Source: Enterococcus devriesei
GTDB lineage: Bacteria > Bacillota > Bacilli > Lactobacillales > Enterococcaceae
Length of the DNA stretch: 64,000 bases
Direction of reading: 5' to 3'
Assembly: GCF_001885905.1 (NCBI RefSeq)
Contig: NZ_JXKM01000006.1
Location: 124,001-188,000, forward strand
Below, piece by piece: positions 10,294-18,684 of the stretch; the first letter of the stretch is position 1; each line of letters begins with the position of its first letter. The translations under genes were made by a program, and so were the position numbers. The notes beneath the pieces were generated by a model. That model was not told the DNA's origin, searched no databases, and was given only the letters and a program-made list of their open reading frames with translations.

Positions 10294-10654
10294 AGGCGTA
10301 ATTTTAGTATCACACACCAAAGAAATGCCCGAGGGTTTAAAGCGTTTGATCGGCGAAGTGGCGAAGAACGTACCAGTTACGACCGCAGGCGGTTTAGAGG
10401 ATGGCGGCATCGGTACGTCGATGGAACGTATCTCGAAAGCGATTGAAGAAAATACCGCCGATGAGCTTTTAGCTTTTTATGATCTTGGCAGTGCCAAAAT
10501 GAATCTTGAAATGGCGATGGAAATGACCGATAAAAAAGTTACTTTATTCGATACTGCTTTTGTTGAAAGTGCCTATACCGCTTGTGCCTTGTTAGCAGCA
10601 GATGCAGATGAAAAAATGATTGAGGAACAATTAGCCAGTTTGAAAGTTAAATAA
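10286..10654 (+). CDS. dhaM: Dihydroxyacetone kinase phosphotransfer subunit (EIIA-like)
   Basis: This 122-aa EIIA-Man-like protein accepts phosphate from HPr and passes it to the ADP on DhaL. The acceptor is H10 in LVSHTKE. It consists of the EIIA domain only, without the fused HPr and EI-like domains of E. coli DhaM, as is usual for Gram-positive bacteria. It starts inside the end of dhaL and is the last gene of the glp-dha block, followed by a terminator. Confidence 0.93.
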   Translation: MARGVILVSHTKEMPEGLKRLIGEVAKNVPVTTAGGLEDGGIGTSMERISKAIEENTADELLAFYDLGSAKMNLEMAMEMTDKKVTLFDTAFVESAYTACALLAADADEKMIEEQLASLKVK

Positions 10655-10689
10655 TAACACGTTGGTTGTATTTGAATTTTTTTAACAGA

Positions 10690-10729
10690 ACGAGGAGTCA
10701 GTTGTAAATCAACTGGTTTCTCGTTTTTT
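10690..10729 (+). terminator. Terminator of the glp-dha block
   Basis: A stem containing CAGTTG/CAACTG and ACGAG/CTCGT is followed by TTTTTTC. Confidence 0.85.
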
Positions 10730-10845
10730 CTGCGTTATAATAATAGAAATTCGAAAAAATTTCATTTTTTATATATTTCATTTCAAAAGATAAACAACTT
10801 TAAATTCCTAGTTGTGCTATGCTTTTTTTAAAAGGGGGAATCAGA

Positions 10846-12018
10846 ATGGAAATGATCAAAGAAAGAACGTTACAAGGAGAGCTGGTAGCAATTCGTCGGC
10901 ATTTACACCAAAATCCTGAGGTCGGCATGGAATTACCAGCCACGAAAAAATTTGTGTGGGATAAGTTAGTAGAATATGGTTATGAACCGCAAGCTTGTGG
11001 TTCAATGGGAATCACCTGTACTGTAGGGCAAGGCGAAAAAGTTTTTTTATTACGCGGAGATATGGATGCGCTTCCATTGGTTGAGGATACAGACTTGCCG
11101 TTTCGCTCGGAAAATGGCGCAATGCACGCCTGCGGGCACGATATGCATACTACCATGTTGCTGGGAGCCGCTAAATTATTAAAAGCGCAAGAAGCTGATC
11201 TGACTGGTGTCGTCAAATTGCTTTTCCAACCTGGTGAAGAAATTTTACAAGAAGCCAAAGACTGTTTAGCAGATGGTTTATTGGAAAACCCCAAAGTCGA
11301 CGCGGGCGCGATGATGCACGTTTTTCCGTTTAAAGGACAACCAGTGAACAAGATCTTTACTGCTCCTGCGGGAACCTTTATGGCTAGCGCAGATTGGTAT
11401 GAAATTAAGGTGGAAGGCGTCGGTAGTCACGGTTCGATGCCAGAGTATTCGATCGATCCGATTAATGTCGCGACTAAAATTTACGATGCATTGCAGACTC
11501 TTTCAGCACGAGAAATCAGTTCAGCCGAACGCTTTGTGTTAACCATCGGTGAATTTGTCGGCGGCACGCCTGGTTCTTCCAATGTGATTCCTAACTCTGC
11601 CTATATGAAAGGGACATTACGGACCTTGAAAGAGGACGTTCGTCAACAAATTAAAAAAAGAATGGTAGAAATTTCCGAAGCAATCGGCCAAGCCTTTGGC
11701 GCAAAGGTCTCGGTTGATTTCACGAATGGCTGCTGCAGTAATGAGATCGATCCAACCGTGACAGAGATCGTTAAAGAGCGGCTAGCACAAGTCTTTCCGG
11801 AGGATCAAGCCCCTGAAACGATTGTGGCGCCACCGTTAATGGGTAGTGAAGATTTTGGTGAAATCAGCCATCAAATTCCGACGACGACTTTATTGATCAC
11901 CGCAGCCGATACAGAGCTGATGCTGCATAATCCTAAAATCGTCTTAGATGAGAATATTATGGAATTGGGTGCCAAGGTTTATGTCGAAGCCGCTCTCGCT
12001 TATTTAGAAAGGAATTAG
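10846..12018 (+). CDS. M20D-family amidohydrolase
   Basis: This is a 390-aa metallo-amidohydrolase of the aminoacylase/hippurate hydrolase group. The metal site is visible in ACGHDMHTT and FQPGEE, and a dimerisation domain lies in the middle (GSHGSMPEYS). It removes an acyl group from an N-acyl amino acid or similar amide. The substrate is unknown. The ATG at 10846 follows AAGGGGG. The MFS transporter gene starts 3 nt downstream and probably imports the substrate. The DapL-like gene at 30462 is a paralogue, but this copy has no lysine-pathway neighbours. Confidence 0.85.
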   Translation: MEMIKERTLQGELVAIRRHLHQNPEVGMELPATKKFVWDKLVEYGYEPQACGSMGITCTVGQGEKVFLLRGDMDALPLVEDTDLPFRSENGAMHACGHDMHTTMLLGAAKLLKAQEADLTGVVKLLFQPGEEILQEAKDCLADGLLENPKVDAGAMMHVFPFKGQPVNKIFTAPAGTFMASADWYEIKVEGVGSHGSMPEYSIDPINVATKIYDALQTLSAREISSAERFVLTIGEFVGGTPGSSNVIPNSAYMKGTLRTLKEDVRQQIKKRMVEISEAIGQAFGAKVSVDFTNGCCSNEIDPTVTEIVKERLAQVFPEDQAPETIVAPPLMGSEDFGEISHQIPTTTLLITAADTELMLHNPKIVLDENIMELGAKVYVEAALAYLERN

Positions 12019-12021
12019 CCG

Positions 12022-13242
12022 ATGGGCAAACAAAAAACGGATCGGTCATTGATTCTAATTTTTCTAGGCTATACCTGTGTTTATTTAGATAAAAACATTA
12101 TCAGTTTGTCCGTCATCCCGATTGCGCAAGATTTAGGAATCGACGCGGGGCAGAAGGGCTTGATCTTGAGTGCCTTTTTCTTAGGCTATACTTTGTTTCA
12201 GATTCCCTTTGGCTTCTTAGGCAATCGGGTCGGTAGTCGCAAGATCATGACCTTTGCGATTCTTTTGATTGGTTGCTTAATGATCTTCTTAGGCTTAGGT
12301 TTTTCATTGCTTTATTTATTAGTGATTCGTTTTGTCGCCGGGTCATTTGCTCATGCTGGTTATCCTTCAGCGGTAAGTGCCTTTGTCACAAAAGAAGTGG
12401 AGCCAACTAAGCGAGGCTCGGTCCAGTCTTCCATGATCGCTTCTTCTGGCTTTGCCGGGATCGTGGGACCGCTGTTAGTGGCCCCGCTGCTAACACTCGT
12501 TGGTTGGAAAATGACCTATTTTATTTACGGTGGGATCGTTTTAGCGATTGGTTTACTAATGGTCAAAGGGATTCCAAAGTCCAAAGGAAAACCACTAGTC
12601 ACCGCCAATCAAGCTAACATTTCTTTTACTGAAGTCATCAAGGATCGGAATGTTTGGATCATGGTATTGGCAGCTTTCTTTATCAATGCCGCAGTCTATG
12701 GTATGACGGGCTGGATTGCTTCTTATTTGGTGGACGAATTTCAGTTAACGATGAACACGATGGCAATGATGAGCGCATTGATTGGCTTAGTAATGATGGC
12801 CAGCGCCATGTTTGCCGGCTCAATGATGGGACGCTATTTTAAAGATCGAGAAAAGCAAGTGATTTTAGTCGCTTCTGTCAGTGGCGGAGTGGTAGCCTTT
12901 TTACTAGCGCGTAGTCACTCATTAGTTTTAAGTATGTTGTTTTTAGCAATCGCTGTCGCTGCTGCAAGCATCGGATTTGCAACATTGATGAGTTTACCAG
13001 TAAAATTATTCGCCGAACGAGAAGTCTCCACGAAATATTCGATCATCAACGCGATCGGCGTCTCCGGTGGTTTTTTTGCTCCCATGATCATTGGTTGGTT
13101 GGTACAAACTAGCGGTTCATATGGTGGAGCCTTCAGCTTTATCGCATTTGTATTTGTTTTAGCGGGGATTGTCTCATTGAGTATACGAACGAAAGATAGT
13201 AAGCAAGCTGTTGGGGAGCTGGAAATAAAAAAACAAACTTAG
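12022..13242 (+). CDS. MFS transporter
   Basis: This 406-aa protein has about 12 hydrophobic helices and the MFS loop motif GNRVGSRKI between helices 2 and 3. The N-terminal part (GYTCVYLDKNIISLSV) resembles the anion:cation symporter branch of the superfamily. It is separated from the M20D amidohydrolase by 3 nt, so the two form an operon. The natural reading is uptake of an acylated or amide-linked organic acid that the hydrolase then cleaves. The transported molecule cannot be named. Confidence 0.82.
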   Translation: MGKQKTDRSLILIFLGYTCVYLDKNIISLSVIPIAQDLGIDAGQKGLILSAFFLGYTLFQIPFGFLGNRVGSRKIMTFAILLIGCLMIFLGLGFSLLYLLVIRFVAGSFAHAGYPSAVSAFVTKEVEPTKRGSVQSSMIASSGFAGIVGPLLVAPLLTLVGWKMTYFIYGGIVLAIGLLMVKGIPKSKGKPLVTANQANISFTEVIKDRNVWIMVLAAFFINAAVYGMTGWIASYLVDEFQLTMNTMAMMSALIGLVMMASAMFAGSMMGRYFKDREKQVILVASVSGGVVAFLLARSHSLVLSMLFLAIAVAAASIGFATLMSLPVKLFAEREVSTKYSIINAIGVSGGFFAPMIIGWLVQTSGSYGGAFSFIAFVFVLAGIVSLSIRTKDSKQAVGELEIKKQT

Positions 13243-13258
13243 AATAAGGTGGTATTAA

Positions 13259-13288
13259 GGAGGGTGGAGTAAATCCACTCCTTTTTTT
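13259..13288 (+). terminator. Terminator of the amidohydrolase-MFS operon
   Basis: A GC-rich stem (GTGGA/TCCAC core) is followed by seven T residues. Confidence 0.8.
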
Positions 13289-13481
13289 ATGTCAAAGAGA
13301 AAGTTTGGCAGGTAGATTATCAGAAAAATCATGAGAATATATATTGTTAAGTAAAAATTTCCAAATTTTTTTCAGAACAGAAATACTAAATAATTTTTAG
13401 TCGAAGAATTAATCTTCCATTCTTTCAAGAGTACTAACTAATAATCTTTTGTTTTAATTATAGTTAGTATGATAGAATCAT

Positions 13482-13487
13482 TATAAT
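13482..13487 (+). promoter_or_regulatory. Putative -10 box of the C39-like protease gene
   Basis: A perfect TATAAT lies about 20 nt before the Shine-Dalgarno sequence. No convincing -35 is seen. Confidence 0.4.
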
Positions 13488-13505
13488 AAACTTGGACTTT
13501 TTTGG

Positions 13506-13549
13506 AAGGAGGAATTGGATAATTAAAACAGATTATCCAATGTTTATTT
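13506..13549 (+). promoter_or_regulatory. Shine-Dalgarno separated from its start codon by a perfect hairpin
   Basis: The AAGGAGG at 13506-13512 is 37 nt from the ATG at 13550, too far for normal initiation. Between them lies a perfect 9-bp inverted repeat, TTGGATAAT (13516-13524) with ATTATCCAA (13532-13540), with an 8-nt loop. Folding would shorten the effective spacing to about 12 nt. An in-frame stop at 13520-13522 excludes an earlier start. Confidence 0.7.
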
Positions 13550-15547
13550 ATGAAAAATGGGAAAATAGTTCTGAGGTTGTTGCCAATAGCTATTCTTTGT
13601 CTAGCGCTGTTTGGTTTCAAATATTCTGAAGGTGAAACAGTAACGAATGACACACAAACAGAGTTGAGCTCGACGTTAACCGCAGTAAGTGAGAGTAAAC
13701 AAACGACAGAAAAATCAACAGGGATCACTGAATCTAGCTTATCTACAACGGAGACATCGAGTACACAGGAACCAGTGATTGAGAGTAGTGACGAACCCGA
13801 TATAGCAAGACAAAATTCGAGTATTAAAGAAAAAACAGTTAGTGAGCAATTTTTTATCACCATCACGGATAAAAATTATATATTGTTAAGAGAGCTAAAC
13901 GGTGAAGCTATAAATGACCATAAGGAAAATTTTCAAAAGACATTTATTGCGGAGAAGATCACGAGTAACGATGGAATAGAGTACTATTCATTATCAACAC
14001 CTACAAAGAAACTAGGATATATTAAAGCAACAAGTGTTGAAAAAACTACAGGGCAAGAAGGGAAACTATTTTTAGAGGACAATTCTTACGCGAATGTAAT
14101 AGATGCTAGTGCAAAATTATATACTCCAGAATTCCAGGAAAATGGTACAGTTGGTATATTAAAAGACCAAACTTTAAAAATTGTAGGGTTTTATAATCAC
14201 TATAATGGGACCAAATTTTATTTACTTAAAAATAGTGATAACCAACCAGCAAGTATTGTTGAGGCAAAGGCACTCCAAAAAACTACTAATCAAGGTGGAA
14301 AATGGAACGGCACCAATCAATATATAACGGTCACCAAAAATGATTGGACAATCTGGAAAGATTTCAACTTTAATAGTGGCAACTCCACAAAGAATTTATA
14401 TCAACGAACATATCGAGTAACGGGTTGGTATCGTCATTTTAATGGAAGTAAATACTTATCTGTTTATGACAATAAAGGAACTTGGCAAGGCTATTTGAAT
14501 GAAGGCGCTACACAAGTAATAAATGGGCAAGGTGGGAAATGGAACGGTACCAATCAATATATAACGGTCACTAAAAATGATTGGACAATCTGGAAAGATT
14601 TCAACTTCAACAGTGGTAGCTCCACAAAGAATTTATATCAACGAACGTATCGAGTAACGGGTTGGTATCGTCACTTTAATGGAAGTAAATACTTATCTGT
14701 TTATGACAATAAAGGAACTTGGCAAGGCTATTTGAATGAAGGCGCTGCACAAGTAATAAATGGACAAGGTGGGAAATGGAACGGTACCAATCAATATATA
14801 ACGGTCACTAAAAATGATTGGACAATCTGGAAAGATTTCAACTTCAACAGTGGTAGCTCCACAAAGAATTTATATCAACGAACGTATCGAGTAACGGGTT
14901 GGTATCGTCACTTTAATGGAAGTAAATATTTATCTATTTACGACAATAAAGGAACTTGGCAAGGTTATTTGAATGAAGAAGGAACCAAAGGAGTTTCTTC
15001 CTATGTTTTACTAGATGCACCATATATCAATCAAAATAGTTCTGGTTTTCCAATGGGATGTGAGGCTGCCTCGCTATTGCAAGCTTTACAGTTAAAAGGA
15101 TATGCTAAAAACTATAATTTGAGGAGCTTCATTAAGGAGATGCCGTTGTCTCCCAACAACAATCCTAATAATGGATTTTCTGGTAGACCGGACATTGTTA
15201 AGCCAGATATTTATCAATCCATTTTTGCTAAACCATTGGCGCAATGGGGGACCAAATATGGAAAAGCAGCAGACATTACGGGCGCTTCCGTTAATACATT
15301 AAAGGATGAATTACGTAAAGGTAATTCAGTAGTTGTCTACGTAACGTTGTATTACGCAGCTCCTCAGTATGAAAAGTATTGGTGGGGTACGGGTATTGAT
15401 AATGCCCACATCGTAACACTTGATGGATTCAATCAATCAAATAATACGTATCATATTTCAGATCCAAATGAAGGAAAGTATTGGGTTTCAGCTGCCAAAT
15501 TTGAATCTAGCTACAATTTACGAAAATCTGCCGTTGTGGTGAGATAA
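13550..15547 (+). CDS. Secreted C39-like cysteine protease with GW/SH3-like repeats
   Basis: This 665-aa exported protein has a signal segment (residues 1-27) and a Ser/Thr/Glu-rich linker to about residue 100. Two diverged and three near-identical 79-residue modules follow, rich in GWYRHFNG and WQGYLNE, in the style of GW/SH3b domains that bind teichoic acids or wall. A C-terminal papain-like domain of the Peptidase_C39_2 type starts at about residue 484. The likely catalytic residues are C504 in MGCEAAS, H620 in NAHIVTLDGF and D638 in SDPNEG. There is no LPXTG motif, so wall retention would be through the repeats. Target and role are unknown; a wall-bound protease or peptidoglycan cross-link hydrolase are both possible. 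Confidence 0.8.
   Translation: MKNGKIVLRLLPIAILCLALFGFKYSEGETVTNDTQTELSSTLTAVSESKQTTEKSTGITESSLSTTETSSTQEPVIESSDEPDIARQNSSIKEKTVSEQFFITITDKNYILLRELNGEAINDHKENFQKTFIAEKITSNDGIEYYSLSTPTKKLGYIKATSVEKTTGQEGKLFLEDNSYANVIDASAKLYTPEFQENGTVGILKDQTLKIVGFYNHYNGTKFYLLKNSDNQPASIVEAKALQKTTNQGGKWNGTNQYITVTKNDWTIWKDFNFNSGNSTKNLYQRTYRVTGWYRHFNGSKYLSVYDNKGTWQGYLNEGATQVINGQGGKWNGTNQYITVTKNDWTIWKDFNFNSGSSTKNLYQRTYRVTGWYRHFNGSKYLSVYDNKGTWQGYLNEGAAQVINGQGGKWNGTNQYITVTKNDWTIWKDFNFNSGSSTKNLYQRTYRVTGWYRHFNGSKYLSIYDNKGTWQGYLNEEGTKGVSSYVLLDAPYINQNSSGFPMGCEAASLLQALQLKGYAKNYNLRSFIKEMPLSPNNNPNNGFSGRPDIVKPDIYQSIFAKPLAQWGTKYGKAADITGASVNTLKDELRKGNSVVVYVTLYYAAPQYEKYWWGTGIDNAHIVTLDGFNQSNNTYHISDPNEGKYWVSAAKFESSYNLRKSAVVVR
14291..15001 (+). 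repeat. Three near-identical 237-bp direct repeats inside the protease gene
   Basis: The units start at 14291, 14528 and 14765 and differ by only a few bases; the third diverges at its end. Each encodes one 79-residue GW-like module. Copies 2 and 3 are closest to each other, which suggests recent duplication or gene conversion. Confidence 0.93.
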
Positions 15548-15690
15548 AGTCGCATAATGAATTAGAGCTGAAGATTGGCTTGATAAAGAATATTCCTTTT
15601 TTGTGTTTAGCTATATGACAGAAATGTTAAATTGTTGCAAAATATTCAAGTTGATTAGTTGTTAATGAAAAAATCAATCATAATCGTATT

Positions 15691-15726
15691 GAGTCTTTCA
15701 CTGAGCTAGTAGTGAAAGACTCTTTT
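15691..15726 (+). terminator. Terminator of the C39-like protease gene
   Basis: A perfect 12-bp stem, GAGTCTTTCACT with AGTGAAAGACTC, is followed by TTTTT. Confidence 0.92.
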
Positions 15727-15877
15727 TATATTTGGAAACGTGATATTAAGAAATAGTTTTTTGAGCATTCCAATTTTTAGTAGGTTTATATGATCTCCGT
15801 TTAAAAAATCGAAGAGAGAATAGCCATTTGAAAAAAGAACAAATTAATTACGAAAGCACCTTCATTCTTCGTACTCC

Positions 15878-15907
15878 AACAACACTATATATTGTGTTGT
15901 TTTTTTT
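15878..15907 (+). terminator. Second terminator-like hairpin
   Basis: AACAACAC pairs with GTGTTGTT and is followed by an uninterrupted T-run. Confidence 0.7.
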
Positions 15908-16015
15908 CATAACACTAAAAATACACAAAATCTAGTCTTTACTTCAAAAAAATTTAGGAGTACTATAATCAAGGATTTGAAAGAACAATCTTAGTGAGAA
16001 GGGATGGATGAAACG

Positions 16016-16711
16016 ATGTTATTGATCGCTGGTACGATCGGTGCCGGGAAAAGCAGTCTGACAGATATGCTGTCGCAGGAAATGAATTCGAAGCCATTTT
16101 ATGAAAATGTGGATGATAACGAAGTTCTGCCGCTTTTTTACTCGAATCCGGAAAAATATACGTTTCTATTACAAATTTTCTTTTTAAATAAACGCTTTTT
16201 GGCGATGAAAGACGCCTTGAAGCAGGCGGATAATGTTTTGGATCGTTCGATCTACGAAGATAGCCTGCTCTTTCATTTGAACGCCGACCTTGGACGGGTC
16301 AGCCAAGAGGAAGTGTTACAATACGACAATCTCTTGGATACGATGTTGAAGGAACTGGAGTTGATGGCACCCAAAAAACGTCCGGATCTATTGGTTCATA
16401 TCAAAGTATCTTTTGATGTGATGCTGGAACGGATCGAAAAACGCGGGCGAGATTACGAACAAATCTCGGCTAAGCCGGAGCTGTATGACTATTATAAAAT
16501 GGTTAACGATCGTTACGAAGAATGGTACGACAGCTTTGATCTTTGTCCCAAGATTCAAATCGATGGTGACCGCTATGATTTTGTCGCTGATCCGCAGGCG
16601 GCGGAGCTGGTGATCCAACAGATCAAAGAAGAAACAGACAAATTAAATCAAGCGGGATTGAAAGAGTCAAGTTATTATTCACACAGAAATATTGAAAAAG
16701 GGATTTTTTAG
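16016..16711 (+). CDS. Deoxynucleoside kinase (deoxyadenosine/deoxyguanosine type)
   Basis: This 231-aa kinase salvages deoxynucleosides by phosphorylating them to dNMPs. The P-loop GTIGAGKSS is at the very N-terminus, the DRS motif of the dNK family appears in LDRSIYED, and RGRDYE is the lid-type arginine segment. The ATG at 16016 is favoured; the in-frame ATG at 16004 touches the AAGGG site. The nucleoside preference cannot be read from the sequence. The PnuC-like gene follows after 54 nt, with no terminator between them. Confidence 0.87.
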   Translation: MLLIAGTIGAGKSSLTDMLSQEMNSKPFYENVDDNEVLPLFYSNPEKYTFLLQIFFLNKRFLAMKDALKQADNVLDRSIYEDSLLFHLNADLGRVSQEEVLQYDNLLDTMLKELELMAPKKRPDLLVHIKVSFDVMLERIEKRGRDYEQISAKPELYDYYKMVNDRYEEWYDSFDLCPKIQIDGDRYDFVADPQAAELVIQQIKEETDKLNQAGLKESSYYSHRNIEKGIF

Positions 16712-16765
16712 TATTTCTCTTTTTATGAAATTTAAAAGAACGACCGTTTTTAGAAGGAGCTAATT

Positions 16766-17509
16766 ATGTTAAATTATTTCAAATTTTTATTGCATCAACT
16801 AAAAGGCTGGCCACAGCAAAATTATTATTTATTTTTCTTCAGCCTCGGTTGTCAGATCATGACCTTAGTCAATCAACCGATCAATTTACTGACAGTGATT
16901 ACTTTTATTGGAACTACTTTAGGTGTGCTCTGTATTCTTTCTATCAATGCTGCGAAATCAGTGAACGGTGTGTTAGGGATTATCTCTGCGATTTGTTTTA
17001 TCTATGTCGGTTTTTCAGCTAAAAACTATCTAAGTATTGGCGAACAAATTGCTTACATGATCACATTGGATATTCCGGTTCTATTAAGTAAAGAATGGAA
17101 CAGCAACATGGCGTCAAAAATTCGCAAGTTTACTGGTAAAACATGGATCGTCGCTATTATTTGCACCGTTCTGATGTACTTTGTTTCGGGTTATTTGATC
17201 CAACGCTTCACGGATGATCCTCGGCCTTGGATCGATGCCATCGCCTTTTCAATCAGCCTAAGTGCGGGCATCATCAGCTTCTTGCGCTACAACAATCAAT
17301 ATTATTGGTGGTTGGCGTCTGGCCTGGCGCAAATGGTCCTTTGGTATATTTCATTTACCCACGGCTCAGCTAGTCTGGCGATGTTCGTCAACAGCTCGGT
17401 CTATCTGATCAATGATGTCTTAGCCTTTACCGTTTCGCCTTGGTACAACAAGAAAGAACGGGCAAGAATGCAGAAGATGGAAGACGAATATTATCATTTG
17501 AGTCATTAA
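16766..17509 (+). CDS. pnuC: PnuC-family nucleoside/NMN transporter
   Basis: This 247-aa protein has seven or eight predicted helices and the aromatic substrate segment NNQYYWWLASGLAQMVLW typical of PnuC proteins. The family moves nicotinamide riboside or related ribosides by facilitated diffusion, trapped by intracellular phosphorylation. Linkage to a deoxynucleoside kinase would fit such a trapping partner, but no NadR-type kinase is adjacent, so a vitamin or deoxynucleoside substrate are both open. The ATG follows AGAAGGAG. Confidence 0.85.
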   Translation: MLNYFKFLLHQLKGWPQQNYYLFFFSLGCQIMTLVNQPINLLTVITFIGTTLGVLCILSINAAKSVNGVLGIISAICFIYVGFSAKNYLSIGEQIAYMITLDIPVLLSKEWNSNMASKIRKFTGKTWIVAIICTVLMYFVSGYLIQRFTDDPRPWIDAIAFSISLSAGIISFLRYNNQYYWWLASGLAQMVLWYISFTHGSASLAMFVNSSVYLINDVLAFTVSPWYNKKERARMQKMEDEYYHLSH

Positions 17510-17515
17510 ACTATG

Positions 17516-17549
17516 AAAAAAGCCTAACGATTTATTGTTAGGCTTTTTT
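17516..17549 (+). terminator. Terminator after pnuC
   Basis: AAAAAGCCTAAC pairs with GTTAGGCTTTTTT. Confidence 0.95.
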
Positions 17550-17559
17550 GCAACTGATT

Positions 17560-17615
17560 TAGTTGACAAAGTAAACTACCGGTTTTATACTCAGTTTAGT
17601 TGATAAAGTAAACTA
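17560..17615 (+). promoter_or_regulatory. Strong promoter with two MarR-type operators
   Basis: TTGACA (17563-17568) and TATACT (17586-17591) are 17 bp apart. TAGTTGACAAAGTAAACTA (17560-17578) overlaps the -35 box, and a near-identical copy, TAGTTGATAAAGTAAACTA, occupies 17597-17615 just past the expected start of transcription. Each is an imperfect palindrome. They are 37 bp apart, consistent with cooperative autorepression by the MarR protein encoded downstream. Confidence 0.85.
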
Positions 17616-17634
17616 TTTTGAAAGGACGCGAGTT

Positions 17635-18093
17635 TTGGTGGATACCCAAGATGTTAGACGGTTCAATCGCTATTACACGAGGATCATGGGTGTTTTTGAT
17701 CAAACAGTCTTTGATTTGGATTATTCCATGATTGAAATGCGAATCTTAGGGGAAATCGGTCGGCACCCTAGTATCACTGCCAATATGCTGACTAAATATT
17801 TGAACATCAAAAAAAGTTATTTAAGTCGTAAATTGAGTAAATTAGAACGTGAGCAATATGTTTTCAAGGAAAAAAATCCCGAGGACAGCCGTAGTATGTG
17901 TCTTTATTTAACCGAGTCAGGACAGAAATTGAACGAATATGTGGAAGAGCAGTCGGATAGAAAAGTGATCGAGCTTTTAGATCCCTTGGGCAAGGAAGAT
18001 TTTGAAGCATTAGTGGTAGCGATGGCGACTGTCGAGAAAGTTTTGTACAAAGTCGTTCCCAATGAATTAGAGGTCGATGAAGAACAGGAGTGA
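17635..18093 (+). CDS. MarR-family transcriptional regulator
   Basis: This is a 152-aa winged-helix repressor. The recognition region reads TANMLTKYLNIKKSYLSRKLSKLE, followed by the wing motif with conserved DSR (EDSRSMCLYLT). The start is TTG at 17635 or GTG at 17638; the AAAGGA site at 17621-17626 allows either. It is translated just downstream of two matching palindromes, so autoregulation is likely. It forms an operon with the GNAT gene that follows. The inducing ligand is unknown. Confidence 0.87.
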   Translation: MVDTQDVRRFNRYYTRIMGVFDQTVFDLDYSMIEMRILGEIGRHPSITANMLTKYLNIKKSYLSRKLSKLEREQYVFKEKNPEDSRSMCLYLTESGQKLNEYVEEQSDRKVIELLDPLGKEDFEALVVAMATVEKVLYKVVPNELEVDEEQE

Positions 18094-18099
18094 GTGGAA

Positions 18100-18588
18100 A
18101 TGTCAGAAGTAACGATCATTCCCTTTGAAGAGCAGTATACTTCACAGGTAGTTGAGTTGATTTTACCGATCCAACAGGAAGAATTCGGGATCGACATCAG
18201 TATCAAAGATCAACCAGATTTATTAAACATTAAGGAAGAATATATCGAGACCGGTGGTAATTTCTGGATCGCGCTGGCAGATGGCAAAGTCGTTGGGACA
18301 ATTGCTTTAGTCGCCTTGCAAGATCATAACGGCGCGATTAAAAAAATGTTCGCGGCTAAAGAATATCGGGGAGAAAAACAAGTCGGTAAAAAATTATTAG
18401 ACACATTGATTTTCTATTGTAAGGAGCAAGGATATGAACGGTTATATTTAGGGACGGTCGATGTCTTGAAAGCCGCGCAAAAATTTTATAAGAAGAATGG
18501 CTTTGAACTGTGGGAAAAAGCAGAAATGCCTCAGGACTATCATTTGATGGATGTGGATACGGTCTTTTTTAAGAAGGATTTGACATAA
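18100..18588 (+). CDS. GNAT N-acetyltransferase
   Basis: This 162-aa acetyl-CoA-dependent acetyltransferase has the GNAT core: VGTIALVAL (strand beta4), an acetyl-CoA loop around KEYRGEKQVGKKLL and the C-terminal AAQKFYKKNGFEL. The ATG at 18100 lies 9 nt after AGGAG. The gene begins 7 nt after the MarR stop codon. MarR-GNAT pairs often handle a toxic small molecule that is both inducer and substrate; that is inference here. Confidence 0.82.
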   Translation: MSEVTIIPFEEQYTSQVVELILPIQQEEFGIDISIKDQPDLLNIKEEYIETGGNFWIALADGKVVGTIALVALQDHNGAIKKMFAAKEYRGEKQVGKKLLDTLIFYCKEQGYERLYLGTVDVLKAAQKFYKKNGFELWEKAEMPQDYHLMDVDTVFFKKDLT

Positions 18589-18684
18589 GAGTAGATCAAA
18601 ATTCAAATACGAACAGAAGAAGACGGCGAGCGGTCTTCTTTTTGTTATACTGGATAAATAAGGTCTGAATGAAGGAGTTTTGTA

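Larger units (their letters stand above)
15548..16015. other. Intergenic region with two terminator-like hairpins, no gene seen
   Basis: The region holds two hairpins (listed separately) about 150 bp apart and a -10 box TATAAT at 15964-15969 ahead of the deoxynucleoside kinase. Nothing recognisable lies between the hairpins. The second hairpin could end a short RNA made from this space. Confidence 0.4.

Noticed and set aside
13242-13290. T-box-like sequence (AAGGTGGTATTAAGG) after the MFS gene
   Set aside because: It lies downstream of a stop codon and forms a plain terminator; the T-box core is missing.
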